64,000 nt of DNA from CAVTWJ01 sp964525605 (GTDB taxonomy: Bacteria > Oederibacteriota > Muellerivitia > Muellerivitales > Muellerivitaceae), in NCBI GenBank assembly GCA_964525605.1, contig CAZGKT010000008.1:60336-124335 (forward strand). The letters are read 5' to 3'. The translations under genes and the position numbers were made by a program. Of the stretch, positions 25,460 to 34,243 are shown in pieces. The first letter of the stretch is position 1. The number at the start of each line of letters is the position of its first letter. The notes under the pieces were generated by a model. That model was not told where the DNA came from. It saw only the letters and a program-made list of their open reading frames with translations, and searched no databases.

Positions 25460-28400
25460 ATATTTTCAAGCGCTTCTTTTCGTTGGTGTCCTCCCAATTC
25501 TTTTGCTGGCCGGTGTTTATTTTTGGATGAAATTTACCGAGGCGCCTCCAGCGCCTCCCGTTTCATCACAAACGGCTCAAGATTCCAATTATGAACCGGT
25601 TAGCTTGCTTCAGTCCCAGGTGGTGGGTTATGCCTCCACCCTTTTCAGCAATATTAAGAAGACCCACGACGACATTCCCAACTTGACGGCGCATAACACC
25701 GATCAGGATCTTTCCAATTTCGTGGAATCCCATCCGGGCGTTCAAGGTCTTCTGGTGGTCTCCTCAGCAGGAAAAGTTTTACATAATCTTCCCCCCACTC
25801 CACCCTTGGCCGATCCCCAATACGCCTCTTCGGACGAGTTCAAGACCATACTCGATAGATTTCAAGCCAATCCTGGACAAACCTACCAGTTTTACACCCA
25901 GCGCCTGAATTACCCGGCCTTCCTGTTTGCTCAACCTTTGAATGACAAGTCGATCGCCATTGCGGTTTTTAACTTGGGTCATTTTTTTCCAACCATCGAC
26001 CCCAAAGACACCAAGAGCGGTGTTTACTTTATTCTCGACGCGGCATCCGGCCGGTTCTTCTATCACAGCAATCCTTCCAAACTATCCGAAACATTTAATC
26101 CCAATAATGAACCATGGCTCAGCAAAGTGACCAATGATCTGGCGAACAAGCAGGCGGGTTCCTCGCTCAATCCTCCTCCCGCTGGTGGAATAGGGGGAGC
26201 CGTTATTTATGCCCCTCTGGGTTTTGGAAAATTAGGGGTCGTAAATCAAGTCCCCTACAGTACCGTAATTCCTCCCCCTCCCTCCCCCTCGCCCAAAGCC
26301 GCTTCGAAGCCCACGCTGGAAAACATTATTTCATCGATTCAATCTCCCTTTGGCCTGGCGATCCCCATCCTCATCGCCTGGGTTTTGCTTTTGGGGTCGC
26401 TTTTTCTCAGTGGTATTTTGGGCCCCCTTCGTAAAGCCAACCGGGTGATCGTGAATGCCGCCCAGGGACAGGGCTCCATCACTCCCGAAACCCTCAAGGC
26501 CTTTGGAAGCGATGAAGTGGGCCAGATCGTTCAGGCTGCCGCCATGCTCATGCAAAATCTGGAAAAGGACAAACAGCAAATCCAACAGGAAAAAGACGAT
26601 TCCGTCAGGCAATTCCGCACCCAGATGGATGAAAAAGCCAGGGAAGCGGCGGCTCAGGTATCCTCCGCCCAGCAGGTGGCCCAGGGAAGCAAGAATGATT
26701 TAGCCGAAAAAACACAGGTCTTGAATGACAAGCTCAAGGAATTAGACGCGCTCAAAGGTATGTCGGAGGGCTTGCGAAATCAGTCGGAGCAAGCCAAAAA
26801 CGAAAATGCCCAGCTCAAAGGCCAGCTGACGAACGCGGAGAAAATCCAGGCCGAGTCCGTGGCAAAGGTTCAACAGACCGAAACAAAACTCAAAGAAATG
26901 GAAGCCAAGCTCCTCAGCGCCGTTTCCGCCGCTTCCGCGATTCAGGTTTCCTCGGTCCGCGCGGCGGCCATCCGAACGATGGCGGATGAACTCAAGACGA
27001 CCCTGGGCATCATCAAGGGCTATGTTTCCTCGGCCCTGGGAACGGTCCAGGGCGGCATCAGTGAAAAACAGCAGGAATTTTTGGGGATGGTCATCAATCG
27101 TTCCGCTCGGCTGGAAAAATTCATCAATGATCTCTTGGATATCTACCAGGTTGAAATCGAATCCGAAGAGGCCAAGCGGGAGGACGTGAATCTTGCCTCT
27201 GAGATCGAGGGACTCGCCTTCAATTTCCAGGCCCAGGCCGAGGTCAAGACCATCAAACTGAGGGTCGACGCCGCGCCCAATCTTCCCAAGGTTCCCATTA
27301 TCCGCCGCCGCTTCAACCAACTCTGGAACATCCTGTATCTTCAAATCATCAAAGACGCTCCCCGGGGTGCGACTATTCCCATTACGGTGGAGGCTTTGGG
27401 AGATAACGTGAAGGTCGTCGTGGAAGACCCGGGACTCAATGTCAAAACAGAAAGCTTGCCGCGTTTGTACGATGAATTTTACGATCCCAAACATACCGCC
27501 TCACCCCAGCTGGCGGGTACGGGGCTCAAATTCGCCCTCGTCAAAACCATTTTGGCGGGACATGGGGGCGGAGCCGTTGCGGAAAAATCCGAACCCGGAA
27601 CCCGGTTGATTCTCACTTTCCCCACTAAATACAAAAAACCAAGTGAAGTCGCCGCCGCAGCGGCTGCCACGGCGGCCGCTGCGGTTTCAGCTCCGACAGC
27701 GGTTCCATCGTTGAAAGCCTCTCCTGCAATGGGTGCCAAGCCGATTCCTCCGTCACCCGCTCCCGGCCCCTTGGGAGTGCCCAAGGCGCTGCCGTTGGGT
27801 TCGGCTCCCCCGGCCGCCAAACCTCCCACAACTAATTCCGGGGTCCTGGACGCTTTAATTGCGGGTAAGGTTCCTCCCATCACGGCGGCCCCCCAGATGA
27901 ATGCCCCGCCGTCGGCACCCGGAATAGCCCCCAGACCCACTACGGTTCCAGGCATTCCCGGGATGAAACCTGTTCCTCCATCCCCCGGCTTAACGCCCAA
28001 GCCGGCGACTCCCTCTTTTGGCGCTCCCCCCTTGGGCTCCAAATTAACGCCGCCCGCGCCAGGAGCTCCTCTGGGCATTAAGCCACCGACTCCTGGTATC
28101 GGTTCCGTTCCCCCTTCGCCGCAGGTAAAACCGATCACTCCTCCTGGTTCGGGCGTATTAGATTCCCTGCTGGGTAATAAACCCGTTCCTCCGCCCTCAG
28201 TTCCACCTTCTCCTGCTGGTCCGCCTCCCGTGGCAAGGCCAGGGGTTCCTCCTGCGGCCGGTATTCCCGTGCGTCCACCCATTGTGCCGCCTTTGGGGGC
28301 TACGCCTCCCATTGCTCCAAGACCGATGGGCGCTCCGATGACTCCCCCGCCTATGGGAATTCCCAGGCCGGTGGCACCACCTCCTGGTCCCGGTGCTATT

Positions 28401-28676
28401 CCACCACCTGTCGCACCTGTAAAACCAGCGACTCCCCCGGCCATGCCTAAAGTTGTGCCTACATCGCTTAAGCCCACCGTTCCTCCGGGCGGGGTCTTCG
28501 ATTTGGATAATGTGGACACGGTTAAAACCGGCGACGAACCATCGAAACCCGTGACACCACCAGCTCCGGTTCGGCCGGCAAGTCCCGCTCCCGGGATTCC
28601 TCCCGGAGGCTTGGATGCCCATAAGTCGATCACCAAAGATTTGAGCAAGGAAAGCGACGGGGAATTGATCGAATAG
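25443..28676 (+). CDS. Membrane histidine-kinase-like protein lacking the phosphoacceptor His, with long proline-rich tail
   Basis: This is a 1077-residue protein in order: membrane helix (about 7-26), extracytoplasmic sensor-like region (about 27-300), second helix (about 302-328), HAMP-like segment, coiled coil (about 375-505), DHp-like helices, HATPase_c-like domain (about 605-735) and a proline/alanine-rich tail of about 340 residues. In the DHp region MADELKTTLGIIKGY aligns with the usual SHELRTPL motif, so Asp515 replaces the phosphoacceptor His. The N box (FNQLWNIL) and G2 (GTGLKFALVK) persist, while G1 reads EDPGLN with the last Gly lost. The ATG follows GAGGGAGG inside gyrA, suggesting translational coupling. 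Signalling role unknown; probably a pseudokinase or scaffold. Confidence 0.8.
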   Translation: MRVKGKYFQALLFVGVLPILLLAGVYFWMKFTEAPPAPPVSSQTAQDSNYEPVSLLQSQVVGYASTLFSNIKKTHDDIPNLTAHNTDQDLSNFVESHPGVQGLLVVSSAGKVLHNLPPTPPLADPQYASSDEFKTILDRFQANPGQTYQFYTQRLNYPAFLFAQPLNDKSIAIAVFNLGHFFPTIDPKDTKSGVYFILDAASGRFFYHSNPSKLSETFNPNNEPWLSKVTNDLANKQAGSSLNPPPAGGIGGAVIYAPLGFGKLGVVNQVPYSTVIPPPPSPSPKAASKPTLENIISSIQSPFGLAIPILIAWVLLLGSLFLSGILGPLRKANRVIVNAAQGQGSITPETLKAFGSDEVGQIVQAAAMLMQNLEKDKQQIQQEKDDSVRQFRTQMDEKAREAAAQVSSAQQVAQGSKNDLAEKTQVLNDKLKELDALKGMSEGLRNQSEQAKNENAQLKGQLTNAEKIQAESVAKVQQTETKLKEMEAKLLSAVSAASAIQVSSVRAAAIRTMADELKTTLGIIKGYVSSALGTVQGGISEKQQEFLGMVINRSARLEKFINDLLDIYQVEIESEEAKREDVNLASEIEGLAFNFQAQAEVKTIKLRVDAAPNLPKVPIIRRRFNQLWNILYLQIIKDAPRGATIPITVEALGDNVKVVVEDPGLNVKTESLPRLYDEFYDPKHTASPQLAGTGLKFALVKTILAGHGGGAVAEKSEPGTRLILTFPTKYKKPSEVAAAAAATAAAAVSAPTAVPSLKASPAMGAKPIPPSPAPGPLGVPKALPLGSAPPAAKPPTTNSGVLDALIAGKVPPITAAPQMNAPPSAPGIAPRPTTVPGIPGMKPVPPSPGLTPKPATPSFGAPPLGSKLTPPAPGAPLGIKPPTPGIGSVPPSPQVKPITPPGSGVLDSLLGNKPVPPPSVPPSPAGPPPVARPGVPPAAGIPVRPPIVPPLGATPPIAPRPMGAPMTPPPMGIPRPVAPPPGPGAIPPPVAPVKPATPPAMPKVVPTSLKPTVPPGGVFDLDNVDTVKTGDEPSKPVTPPAPVRPASPAPGIPPGGLDAHKSITKDLSKESDGELIE

Positions 28677-28705
28677 TCGAGGGAGAGATTGATATCGAAC
28701 CCTTC

Positions 28706-28738
28706 AAGCCCTGTTCTTTTCAGGGCTTTTTTGTTTTT
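28706..28738 (+). terminator. Rho-independent terminator after the kinase-like gene
   Basis: AAGCCCTG (28706-28713) pairs with CAGGGCTT (28721-28728) and is followed by TTTTGTTTTT. It ends the recF-gyrA-kinase transcription unit and shows that the next gene must start downstream of it. Confidence 0.88.
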
Positions 28739-28787
28739 AGCTGAGGATCAAGGTTCACTCCCCTTTAATCATTTTCAGGAGCAAGGG

Positions 28788-29858
28788 TTGGCCCAAACAA
28801 ATAAAAAAGCCTTCGTGGTCGTCTCCCTCTTCGTGGTGGGCCTCATGATCCTGGCCCTTTTCGCGGCGGCCAAGAGCGACCTTCCCAAATTGGGGGAAGT
28901 CTTTCACCATCTCCATATTCAGTACTTGGTGTTCGCCCTCCTCTGTACCGCCATCGCCTACCTGGCTTTCACGCTCTCCTTCAACGGTTTGTTCGAATTA
29001 ACTCCCCATAAAATCCCCTTCTACCAGTTTTTCCCCATCATGTTCATATCCGCAACGATCAATTTCATCATTTCTTCCGGCGGATGGGCGGGGGTCGCCA
29101 TCCGATCCTTCCTGTTGAAACAGCACAAGGTTCCCTATTCGGTCACCATTCCCCTGTCGTTCGCCCAAAACATGATCTTCAACCTGGTTTTAGCGGCGGT
29201 CAGTTTTGGCGGGCTCATTTACCTTCGGGAACATCCCGAATTTATCGGGGGCACGCAAGAATGGGTCGTCCTGGCATTTATGGTCGCGCTAGCCGCCCTG
29301 GTAGCCTTGATGTTGTTGGTTTTTTTCCACAATAATTTTCGCAGATGGTTTTTCAAACTCGCGGTCAAGACGGGGAACTGGCTGGGGCGGGTTTTTCTCA
29401 GGCGCCAAACCTCTACCAAAAGGCTGGCGGAGATCCGTGAAAACCTTGATGTGACCATTCAATATTTCCACAAGGGATGGATCCAACTGCTCGTGGTGTT
29501 GTTCTGGGTTAGCATGGACTGGTGTTTTACGGCCCTGACGCTTTACTTTTGCTTTTATGCCGTAGGGGTGGAACTTCCCTTAGGGTTGCTCATGGTGGGC
29601 TTCACGGTTTTCTTTTTAACGTCCAACATTAATCCCATTCCCGCCGGCTTGGGAGTCAGCGAAACGGCGCTCGCGATTGTATTCGGCTTGCTGGGGGTGG
29701 ATAACAATCAAACGCTGGTCGCGGCCCTGCTGTTCCGCTTTGTTTTTTTCATCATGCCTTTGGCTGTTTCTACCGCTCTTTACCTGGATACCATGCGCCA
29801 GTTCCTGAAAAGCCAGGTGGCGAAAGACCCAACCGCGTTCACCCCAAAAATTCATTAA
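28788..29858 (+). CDS. Lysylphosphatidylglycerol synthase TM-region family membrane protein
   Basis: This integral membrane protein of 356 residues belongs to the UPF0104/LPG_synthase_TM family, known as the flippase part of MprF and as stand-alone proteins of uncertain function. It has about eight hydrophobic helices, the family-style SSGGWAGVAIRSFLLKQHKVPYS region and NINPIPAGLGVSETALAIVF near the C-terminus (the GxGxxE-type motif). The frame opens at 28689, but that start lies in the preceding terminator; TTG at 28788 with AGGAG six bases upstream is preferred. No synthase domain is attached, so aminoacyl-lipid synthesis is not indicated. Confidence 0.8.
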   Translation: MAQTNKKAFVVVSLFVVGLMILALFAAAKSDLPKLGEVFHHLHIQYLVFALLCTAIAYLAFTLSFNGLFELTPHKIPFYQFFPIMFISATINFIISSGGWAGVAIRSFLLKQHKVPYSVTIPLSFAQNMIFNLVLAAVSFGGLIYLREHPEFIGGTQEWVVLAFMVALAALVALMLLVFFHNNFRRWFFKLAVKTGNWLGRVFLRRQTSTKRLAEIRENLDVTIQYFHKGWIQLLVVLFWVSMDWCFTALTLYFCFYAVGVELPLGLLMVGFTVFFLTSNINPIPAGLGVSETALAIVFGLLGVDNNQTLVAALLFRFVFFIMPLAVSTALYLDTMRQFLKSQVAKDPTAFTPKIH

Positions 29859-29973
29859 TCAAACCGCTCCACTGCTATCCAAGAAAAACGGAAACTCAAA
29901 GTCAATGATGGTTAAATTCAAGGATTTTTAGTTTTAAAGGCGAAAGACGAGGCTAAGGCCTAGATTAGTCACA

Positions 29974-30050
29974 GATGCATGGAATGCATACGATAGGCAA
30001 AGAAACTGCTTAAATTCTAGGATTTTTAAATCCTATGAATCCCATGCATC
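29974..30050. terminator. Nested inverted repeats between convergent genes
   Basis: Outer arms GATGCATGG (29974-29982) and CCATGCATC (30042-30050) enclose an inner near-palindrome TAGGATTT-TT-AAATCCTA (30018-30035). It sits between the ends of two convergent genes, so a bidirectional terminator role is likely, though no clean U-tract follows. Confidence 0.4.
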
Positions 30051-30088
30051 GGTGGCTAAATTTTATTTAGGAAATTTGTGAAACTTTT

Positions 30089-30814
30089 CTAAAAATACCT
30101 TCCCTTAATCAACGCGTGGCCGATTGTGAAGAAGCAAGCCGCGTCAATCATGAAAAACACTCCAAAAACCACCATCGTCCAAGTGGTCAGATGGAGGTTC
30201 AGCTTTCTCGCGTGCTCATGCAGGGTATCGTGGTCAAAGTCGATGTTCCTCCGGACAATCAGGTAGATCCCCAAGATCAGAAGCATCGGCAGGGCATAGC
30301 CGACGTTGTAAAAAAGAATCCATCCGGTTACCGCGGGAAGCCCCAGTTGGAGTGAAGAGTACTTGCCCAGGGCGATGATATAAGGCAAAGAAGCGGGGAA
30401 GGACGTAATGGAGATGAAGGCCCCGATGCCAAAGGCGAACCAAATATTCATGTTCAGTAGTTTGGAGATAAACAAGGTCATCATCTTCCCGTGCGGCTTC
30501 CCTCTTTTTCGGTAGAAATACCAAACGCCAATGGCCACCATCACGACGCCCGTCAGGAATTCCGAAAGGTAATAAGGGGGATTGGCCATGGTTTGGGTAG
30601 GTAAAAACTTGTTCACCAGAGCGCGCAATTCATCAATCACGAAATATCCCGCGAACCCGCAAACAAAATAAGCCCCGCTTAAACCCACCAGATAACTCAG
30701 GGCGTTTCGCAGAGGGTTCACCGTCGTCAACAGAAGGACAAAAATAATGATTTGAAGGGTCGTGGACAGGCTGTCGAACAAGGAAAGCGTCAGTGTATAA
30801 AAAATCGTATCCAA
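30089..30814 (-). CDS. Polytopic membrane protein, GAP/Sap-like family
   Basis: This 241-residue membrane protein has about six hydrophobic segments and a short cytoplasmic KRGKPHGK loop near the middle. The layout, with SFPASLPYIIALG in the second half mirroring the N-terminal segment and a DPxS/Sx-type position in SLFDSLSTTLQII, resembles the GAP/Sap (sulfolipid-addressing protein, LysE-related) family of small transporters. Members are poorly characterised and no substrate can be read from the sequence. It is transcribed convergently to the preceding gene and stands alone. Confidence 0.5.
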   Translation of the reverse strand: MDTIFYTLTLSLFDSLSTTLQIIIFVLLLTTVNPLRNALSYLVGLSGAYFVCGFAGYFVIDELRALVNKFLPTQTMANPPYYLSEFLTGVVMVAIGVWYFYRKRGKPHGKMMTLFISKLLNMNIWFAFGIGAFISITSFPASLPYIIALGKYSSLQLGLPAVTGWILFYNVGYALPMLLILGIYLIVRRNIDFDHDTLHEHARKLNLHLTTWTMVVFGVFFMIDAACFFTIGHALIKGRYF

Positions 30815-31006
30815 TTTTGTTCATCCTCGGGTTGAATTAGAAAAGATCTTTTTAAGGGACCAAAAGCAATCGGAAGGATCGTAAATAATACTTCTTTCTG
30901 GTTTGTAAGTGTCGGCTAAACCTTTGTCAACGACGGTTTGCCGTCCTCCCAGCGCTCCTTGAGCTCCAGGGGACATGTCTTCGATATTACTATGAATCAA
31001 ATCTCC

Positions 31007-31675
31007 TCAGGCGATCACCAAGGCCATCACGAACCCATCATGGCCTTTGGCACCAACCGTTTGGATGGCGGTCGCGCTCACCCGGGGTTCTTTGGAAAGT
31101 AATTCATAGACCGCGCGAGCTCCCACGACCCGGGGATCACCGTCGGCGGCGTAAACCACATCGCCCTTGCGCACCATATTGTCCAAAATAATCACGGTCC
31201 CCACATGCGATAATTGAAGCGCCCGGGAAAAGTATTCGGGATAGCCGGGTTTATCCGCGTCGATGAATATCAAATCAAAGAAGCTGTCTTTTTCGGAGAC
31301 CAATTTCGTTAAAGACTCGGACGCCGGGCCGAGCCTGATCTCGACCACTTTGTCCAATCCGGCACGGGTGAGATTGGCCCTGGCGGTCTCGGCGTTCTTG
31401 GGGTTGATTTCCAGTGTGATTAATCGCCCCCCCGGAGGCAAGGCCCGGGCCAGCCATAGGGCGCTGTAACCTCCCAAGGTGCCGATTTCCAATATCCGCT
31501 TGGCTCCCCGGATCTTCGCCAACAGGAAAAGAAATTTTCCCTGATTGGGGGCGACATTGATCGGGTCCAACCCCGCCGCGTGATTGGCCTGGAGGGCCGA
31601 CTCGAGGATCGGATCGGCTGGCAAAAGCCAATGGCCGATATAGTCATCTACGGCGTTCCATTTATCCGGTGTCAT
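31007..31675 (-). CDS. SAM-dependent O-methyltransferase (family 3)
   Basis: This 222-residue class I methyltransferase of the catechol/caffeoyl-CoA O-methyltransferase type is probably soluble. Signature segments are ILEIGTLGGYSALWLARALP (SAM motif I), GRLITLEINPKNAETAR, FDLIFIDADKPGYPEYF (metal-binding Asp and Asp-Lys) and GTVIILDNMVRKGDV (second metal-binding Asp-Asn). This is the full divalent-metal-dependent family pattern, and the length is typical. The methyl acceptor is unknown. There is no pathway partner next to it. Confidence 0.88.
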   Translation of the reverse strand: MTPDKWNAVDDYIGHWLLPADPILESALQANHAAGLDPINVAPNQGKFLFLLAKIRGAKRILEIGTLGGYSALWLARALPPGGRLITLEINPKNAETARANLTRAGLDKVVEIRLGPASESLTKLVSEKDSFFDLIFIDADKPGYPEYFSRALQLSHVGTVIILDNMVRKGDVVYAADGDPRVVGARAVYELLSKEPRVSATAIQTVGAKGHDGFVMALVIA

Positions 31676-31830
31676 GATTTTCCTTAAAGATTAGATTTGA
31701 AGATTTCAGTTACGATTCATGTATTTTCGGAAACTCGAAAATCTTTATCAAATGGCGCCTCGGATTGGCCACGTACTGTATTTTTGTTATCAAGTCATGT
31801 CCATGACAGGTCCGTGTCGTGAACAATGCT

Positions 31831-32130
31831 CTAGCTGATCTCCGAAACTAGTTCAGGATGGGATTTGAGAATTCGAATTAGCTTTGAGGCCGAACCACTA
31901 GGCCGTCGGATGCCCTGTTCCCAATGCTCCACGGCGTTTGGGCTGGCTCCCACGACCCCGGCGAAGCCGGCCTGGGTTAGATGCAATGCTTTGCGGATAC
32001 CCTTTACCTCATCGGCTGTCGCCGGTTTTTGCCGGTAGCTTTCCCGCATCCCGTGAAGTTTCTTTCCCTTCTTGATCTCAACCGCCTGTTTGAGGCTCTC
32101 CCGCATGAGCTTGAAATCTTTATCGTTCAT
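31831..32130 (-). CDS. higA: HTH antitoxin, HigA/NadS-like
   Basis: This is a 99-residue DNA-binding antitoxin. The C-terminal two thirds form a Cro/C1-type helix-turn-helix (about residues 38-85) with IRKALHLTQAGFAGVVGASP and VEHWEQGIRRPSGSA, the typical turn and recognition helix of HigA/NadS proteins. It follows the toxin gene by 1 nt. Toxin-first order is the usual HigBA arrangement. It probably autoregulates the pair through the palindrome upstream of the toxin gene. Confidence 0.82.
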   Translation of the reverse strand: MNDKDFKLMRESLKQAVEIKKGKKLHGMRESYRQKPATADEVKGIRKALHLTQAGFAGVVGASPNAVEHWEQGIRRPSGSASKLIRILKSHPELVSEIS

Positions 32131-32131
32131 T

Positions 32132-32476
32132 TCAAATTCCCCCTTTTTTCCCTTTGCCTAAAGCCTGCCGCAAATCCTGGATAAGAATTCTTTCCTGCTC
32201 AACCGTCAGATCCAGCGCCTTACGCTTATCGATGATGAAAAAGAGATAAATGTCGTCGGGTTCATCAAAAAAGTACCAAACCCGATAACCCCCACTTTTT
32301 CCTTCCGGCCTTTTGGTGGAAGCAACACGCAACTTATGAATGCCGCCGCCCAAACGAGTCCCGCCATTAGGATTGTTGTTGATGGTTTCCTCAATCGCGA
32401 GTTGCAGACCCTCCTCAAGAATGGAATCGATCAATCGAGAGTAGATAGGCGACTGAATAAAATGGTGCCGTTCCAC
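32132..32476 (-). CDS. higB: RelE/HigB-like toxin
   Basis: This toxin of a type II toxin-antitoxin pair belongs to a family of mRNA-cleaving, ribosome-dependent nucleases. GGIHKLRVASTKRPEGKSGG, then YRVWYFFDEPDDIYLFFIID and KALDLTVEQ match the RelE/HigB-2 core, with the conserved Lys/Arg of the beta sheet (KLR, YRVWYF). The frame opens at a TTG (32482), but AGGA directly abuts it; the GTG at 32476, with six-base spacing from AGGA, is preferred, giving 114 residues. The antitoxin is one base downstream. Confidence 0.82.
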   Translation of the reverse strand: MERHHFIQSPIYSRLIDSILEEGLQLAIEETINNNPNGGTRLGGGIHKLRVASTKRPEGKSGGYRVWYFFDEPDDIYLFFIIDKRKALDLTVEQERILIQDLRQALGKGKKGGI

Positions 32477-32496
32477 AACCAATCCTCATAGATATA

Positions 32497-32511
32497 TCCT
32501 ACATTGTAGGA
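32497..32511. promoter_or_regulatory. Palindromic operator of the HigBA-like pair
   Basis: TCCTACATTGTAGGA is a perfect 7+1+7 palindrome about 20 nt before the toxin start, next to a TATATC element on the minus strand. The position fits autorepression by the antitoxin. Confidence 0.65.
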
Positions 32512-32558
32512 CTTGTTTAGAGATAGTCAAGATTCACTAAAATTGATAAAAAAAGGGC

Positions 32559-32616
32559 CAATGCGGGTCCCAGTTACCCTTTTCTTTTGAGCTACGCGGG
32601 ACAGGTCGTGGTCAAT
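32559..32616. repeat. Dispersed repeat of about 60 bp, copy 1
   Basis: It shares blocks GGGTC, GAGCT..GCGGG and ACAGGTCGTGG..CAAT with the copies at 33580-33640 and 34244-34304. It lies just downstream of the GH12 gene (minus strand). Confidence 0.55.
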
Positions 32617-32632
32617 CGATTCGACTCCCCGG

Positions 32633-33532
32633 TCAAGGCGGTGGCGGAATCACTTCCGGTGTTAAATCCGGGGTAGGGGTCGGGGTCCAAGGGACCGGCG
32701 TCATGGCCGGTTTGGCCCCGCAATCCTGGTTCACGGAAACCGAAAAGCTTTTGCTGGTGAAAGGGATGCCGCCATTGCGCAATTCGATCCCCGTCTCGAC
32801 CGCGTAAAGGTACCAGCTGGGTTGGATATAACCCCGTTTCTGGGAATCATCCAGGAAGGCCTTGATATCCAAGTCTTTAACGCAAGTCGTGTGGGTCTTC
32901 GCCAAATAAGCCACGTAGTTGAGCGGGGCCCCTTGATCGTCCTTATCCCACCGCCAAACTTCCCACGTCATGCCGTTGAGGGTCACGGGCCCCTGATCCG
33001 TCTTCCAGCCGCTGGTATTCCGGTAATCCAGCCAAATCATTATCTCGGCGCCCCCCTTAAACCCATCCGACCCGCAGCTGTTATCCGGGCAAAGCCAAAT
33101 ATCATAGGCCGCGTCCCACGTCCCTGTGTCCGTAGGCTGGAAACACCAACTGCTGTTCACGCATTTCAATTTGTTTAAAGGGGCCGGGAGGAGGCTGTTG
33201 GGGCTTTTCAAGCTCCAGGCGCTCCCGTAGAGGATCGAGGGATAGGCGGCCACGACGAAGGGGCTGGAACAATGGTAGTCGCCTTTCGTCACCGTGTAGG
33301 CCCCGGTTTGGTCGTCGATGCTCACGCACTGGGTGCCGGGGCATTGGCCCTGGTTCCAGTAATCCGTTTGAACGATGTAGGAGCCGGCCGTCACGGCTTG
33401 GTAACGGACACAGGTGTCAAGGGTGGCACCCCCAGCCTGTTGCAGGAAAGGATAAATAACGGCGAATAGAATGAAAAATAAACGGGTGGCTTTTCTTTTG
33501 AAGACTGGATCGGTCAAAGTTGGATATTTCAC
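32633..33532 (-). CDS. Secreted GH12 family beta-glucanase (endoglucanase/xyloglucanase)
   Basis: This secreted glycoside hydrolase of family 12 acts by endo-cleavage of beta-1,4 glucans such as cellulose or xyloglucan, with retention. The 299-residue protein has a basic N-terminus with a hydrophobic signal segment (about 16-36), then the GH12 pattern: YIVQTDYWNQGQ, AAYPSILYGSAWS, EIMIWLDYRN (the catalytic nucleophile Glu region), TWEVWRWD, and AVETGIELRNGG (the acid/base Glu region). Several Cys suggest disulfides outside the cytoplasm. A short Thr/Pro-rich tail (PWTPTPTPDLTP) ends the protein without a cell-surface module. It belongs to a cluster with a lipoprotein and a GH16 enzyme. Confidence 0.87.
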   Translation of the reverse strand: MKYPTLTDPVFKRKATRLFFILFAVIYPFLQQAGGATLDTCVRYQAVTAGSYIVQTDYWNQGQCPGTQCVSIDDQTGAYTVTKGDYHCSSPFVVAAYPSILYGSAWSLKSPNSLLPAPLNKLKCVNSSWCFQPTDTGTWDAAYDIWLCPDNSCGSDGFKGGAEIMIWLDYRNTSGWKTDQGPVTLNGMTWEVWRWDKDDQGAPLNYVAYLAKTHTTCVKDLDIKAFLDDSQKRGYIQPSWYLYAVETGIELRNGGIPFTSKSFSVSVNQDCGAKPAMTPVPWTPTPTPDLTPEVIPPPP

Positions 33533-33579
33533 ATGGCCCCTTTTAAAACTTTTTCACCCTCACGGTACGATTTACCTAG

Positions 33580-33640
33580 TCCCATCTGGGTCACCTTCCC
33601 CCTGCGCTTTTAGAGCTGCGGGGGATAGGGCGTGGACAAT
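33580..33640. repeat. Dispersed repeat of about 60 bp, copy 2
   Basis: It begins TCCCATCTGGGTCACC and ends GGGCGTGGACAAT. It lies between the lipoprotein gene and the GH12 gene, again downstream of a minus-strand gene. Confidence 0.6.
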
Positions 33641-33653
33641 GAATTTCGTTAAA

Positions 33654-34199
33654 TTATTTCAAAATACCCCTAGGATCCCTGCCTCCAAGGCCGATCAAAT
33701 TCCCCTTCGGATCCGTCTCAAGCTCAACATAAATTCCTATTTCCGTATTTTGGTAAATGATTTTTAAATTAGAGTTTTTGTCTTCTGAAAAGAGAAAATC
33801 TTTAGCATCGATTACTTTTTTTCGATAAGTAATGATTAAATTTGAATCTTTATCCCAGGAAAACGAATAGTCTCGAAAGGGAATATTTAAATCGTGCAAG
33901 TAATAGATTTTCGTGCCGTTTTCCGATGGAAACGTCATGCTGACACTAACATCCTTATCATCAAATTTTGTGTTGCTTATTAAGAATTGGGAGACTTTTA
34001 AGTCTTTGATGGTCTTAGGCCAATGCGAATAGATATGCCGATAATGTAGAGATAAACACATAACTACCATTTGTGCAGCGTAAGCATTATCTATATCGTC
34101 ATTAACTTTTTGGCTCAATGGAAGGGTAATACAGCCATTTAGAAAAACAGAACATATAACAGTCATCAAAATCACAGTCAATTTTGTTTTCTTAATCAA
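33654..34199 (-). CDS. Lipoprotein of unknown function
   Basis: I do not recognise this 181-residue protein. A short basic start, hydrophobic segment and lipobox FLNGC (about residues 19-23) mark it as a lipoprotein. The mature part opens with QKVNDDIDNAYAAQMVVMCL and contains repeated strand-like segments ending in Lys or Asp (DSNLIITYRKK, NSNLKIIYQN). The frame is open to 34352, but that extension contains a copy of the dispersed repeat. The TTG at 34199, seven bases after AAGGAG and right before the signal peptide, is the likely start. It sits between GH12 and GH16 genes, so a role in glucan use is possible but unproven. Confidence 0.72.
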   Translation of the reverse strand: MIKKTKLTVILMTVICSVFLNGCITLPLSQKVNDDIDNAYAAQMVVMCLSLHYRHIYSHWPKTIKDLKVSQFLISNTKFDDKDVSVSMTFPSENGTKIYYLHDLNIPFRDYSFSWDKDSNLIITYRKKVIDAKDFLFSEDKNSNLKIIYQNTEIGIYVELETDPKGNLIGLGGRDPRGILK

Positions 34200-34243
34200 A
34201 TGAGCACTCCTTGAAACAAAAACATTATATCGATTATTTCTTT

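Noticed and set aside
27479..28648. Long Gly-rich open frame on the minus strand (389 codons)
   Set aside because: It is the complement of the proline-rich tail of the plus-strand kinase-like gene; Pro codons read backwards give Gly and Ala. No ribosome binding site or family resemblance.
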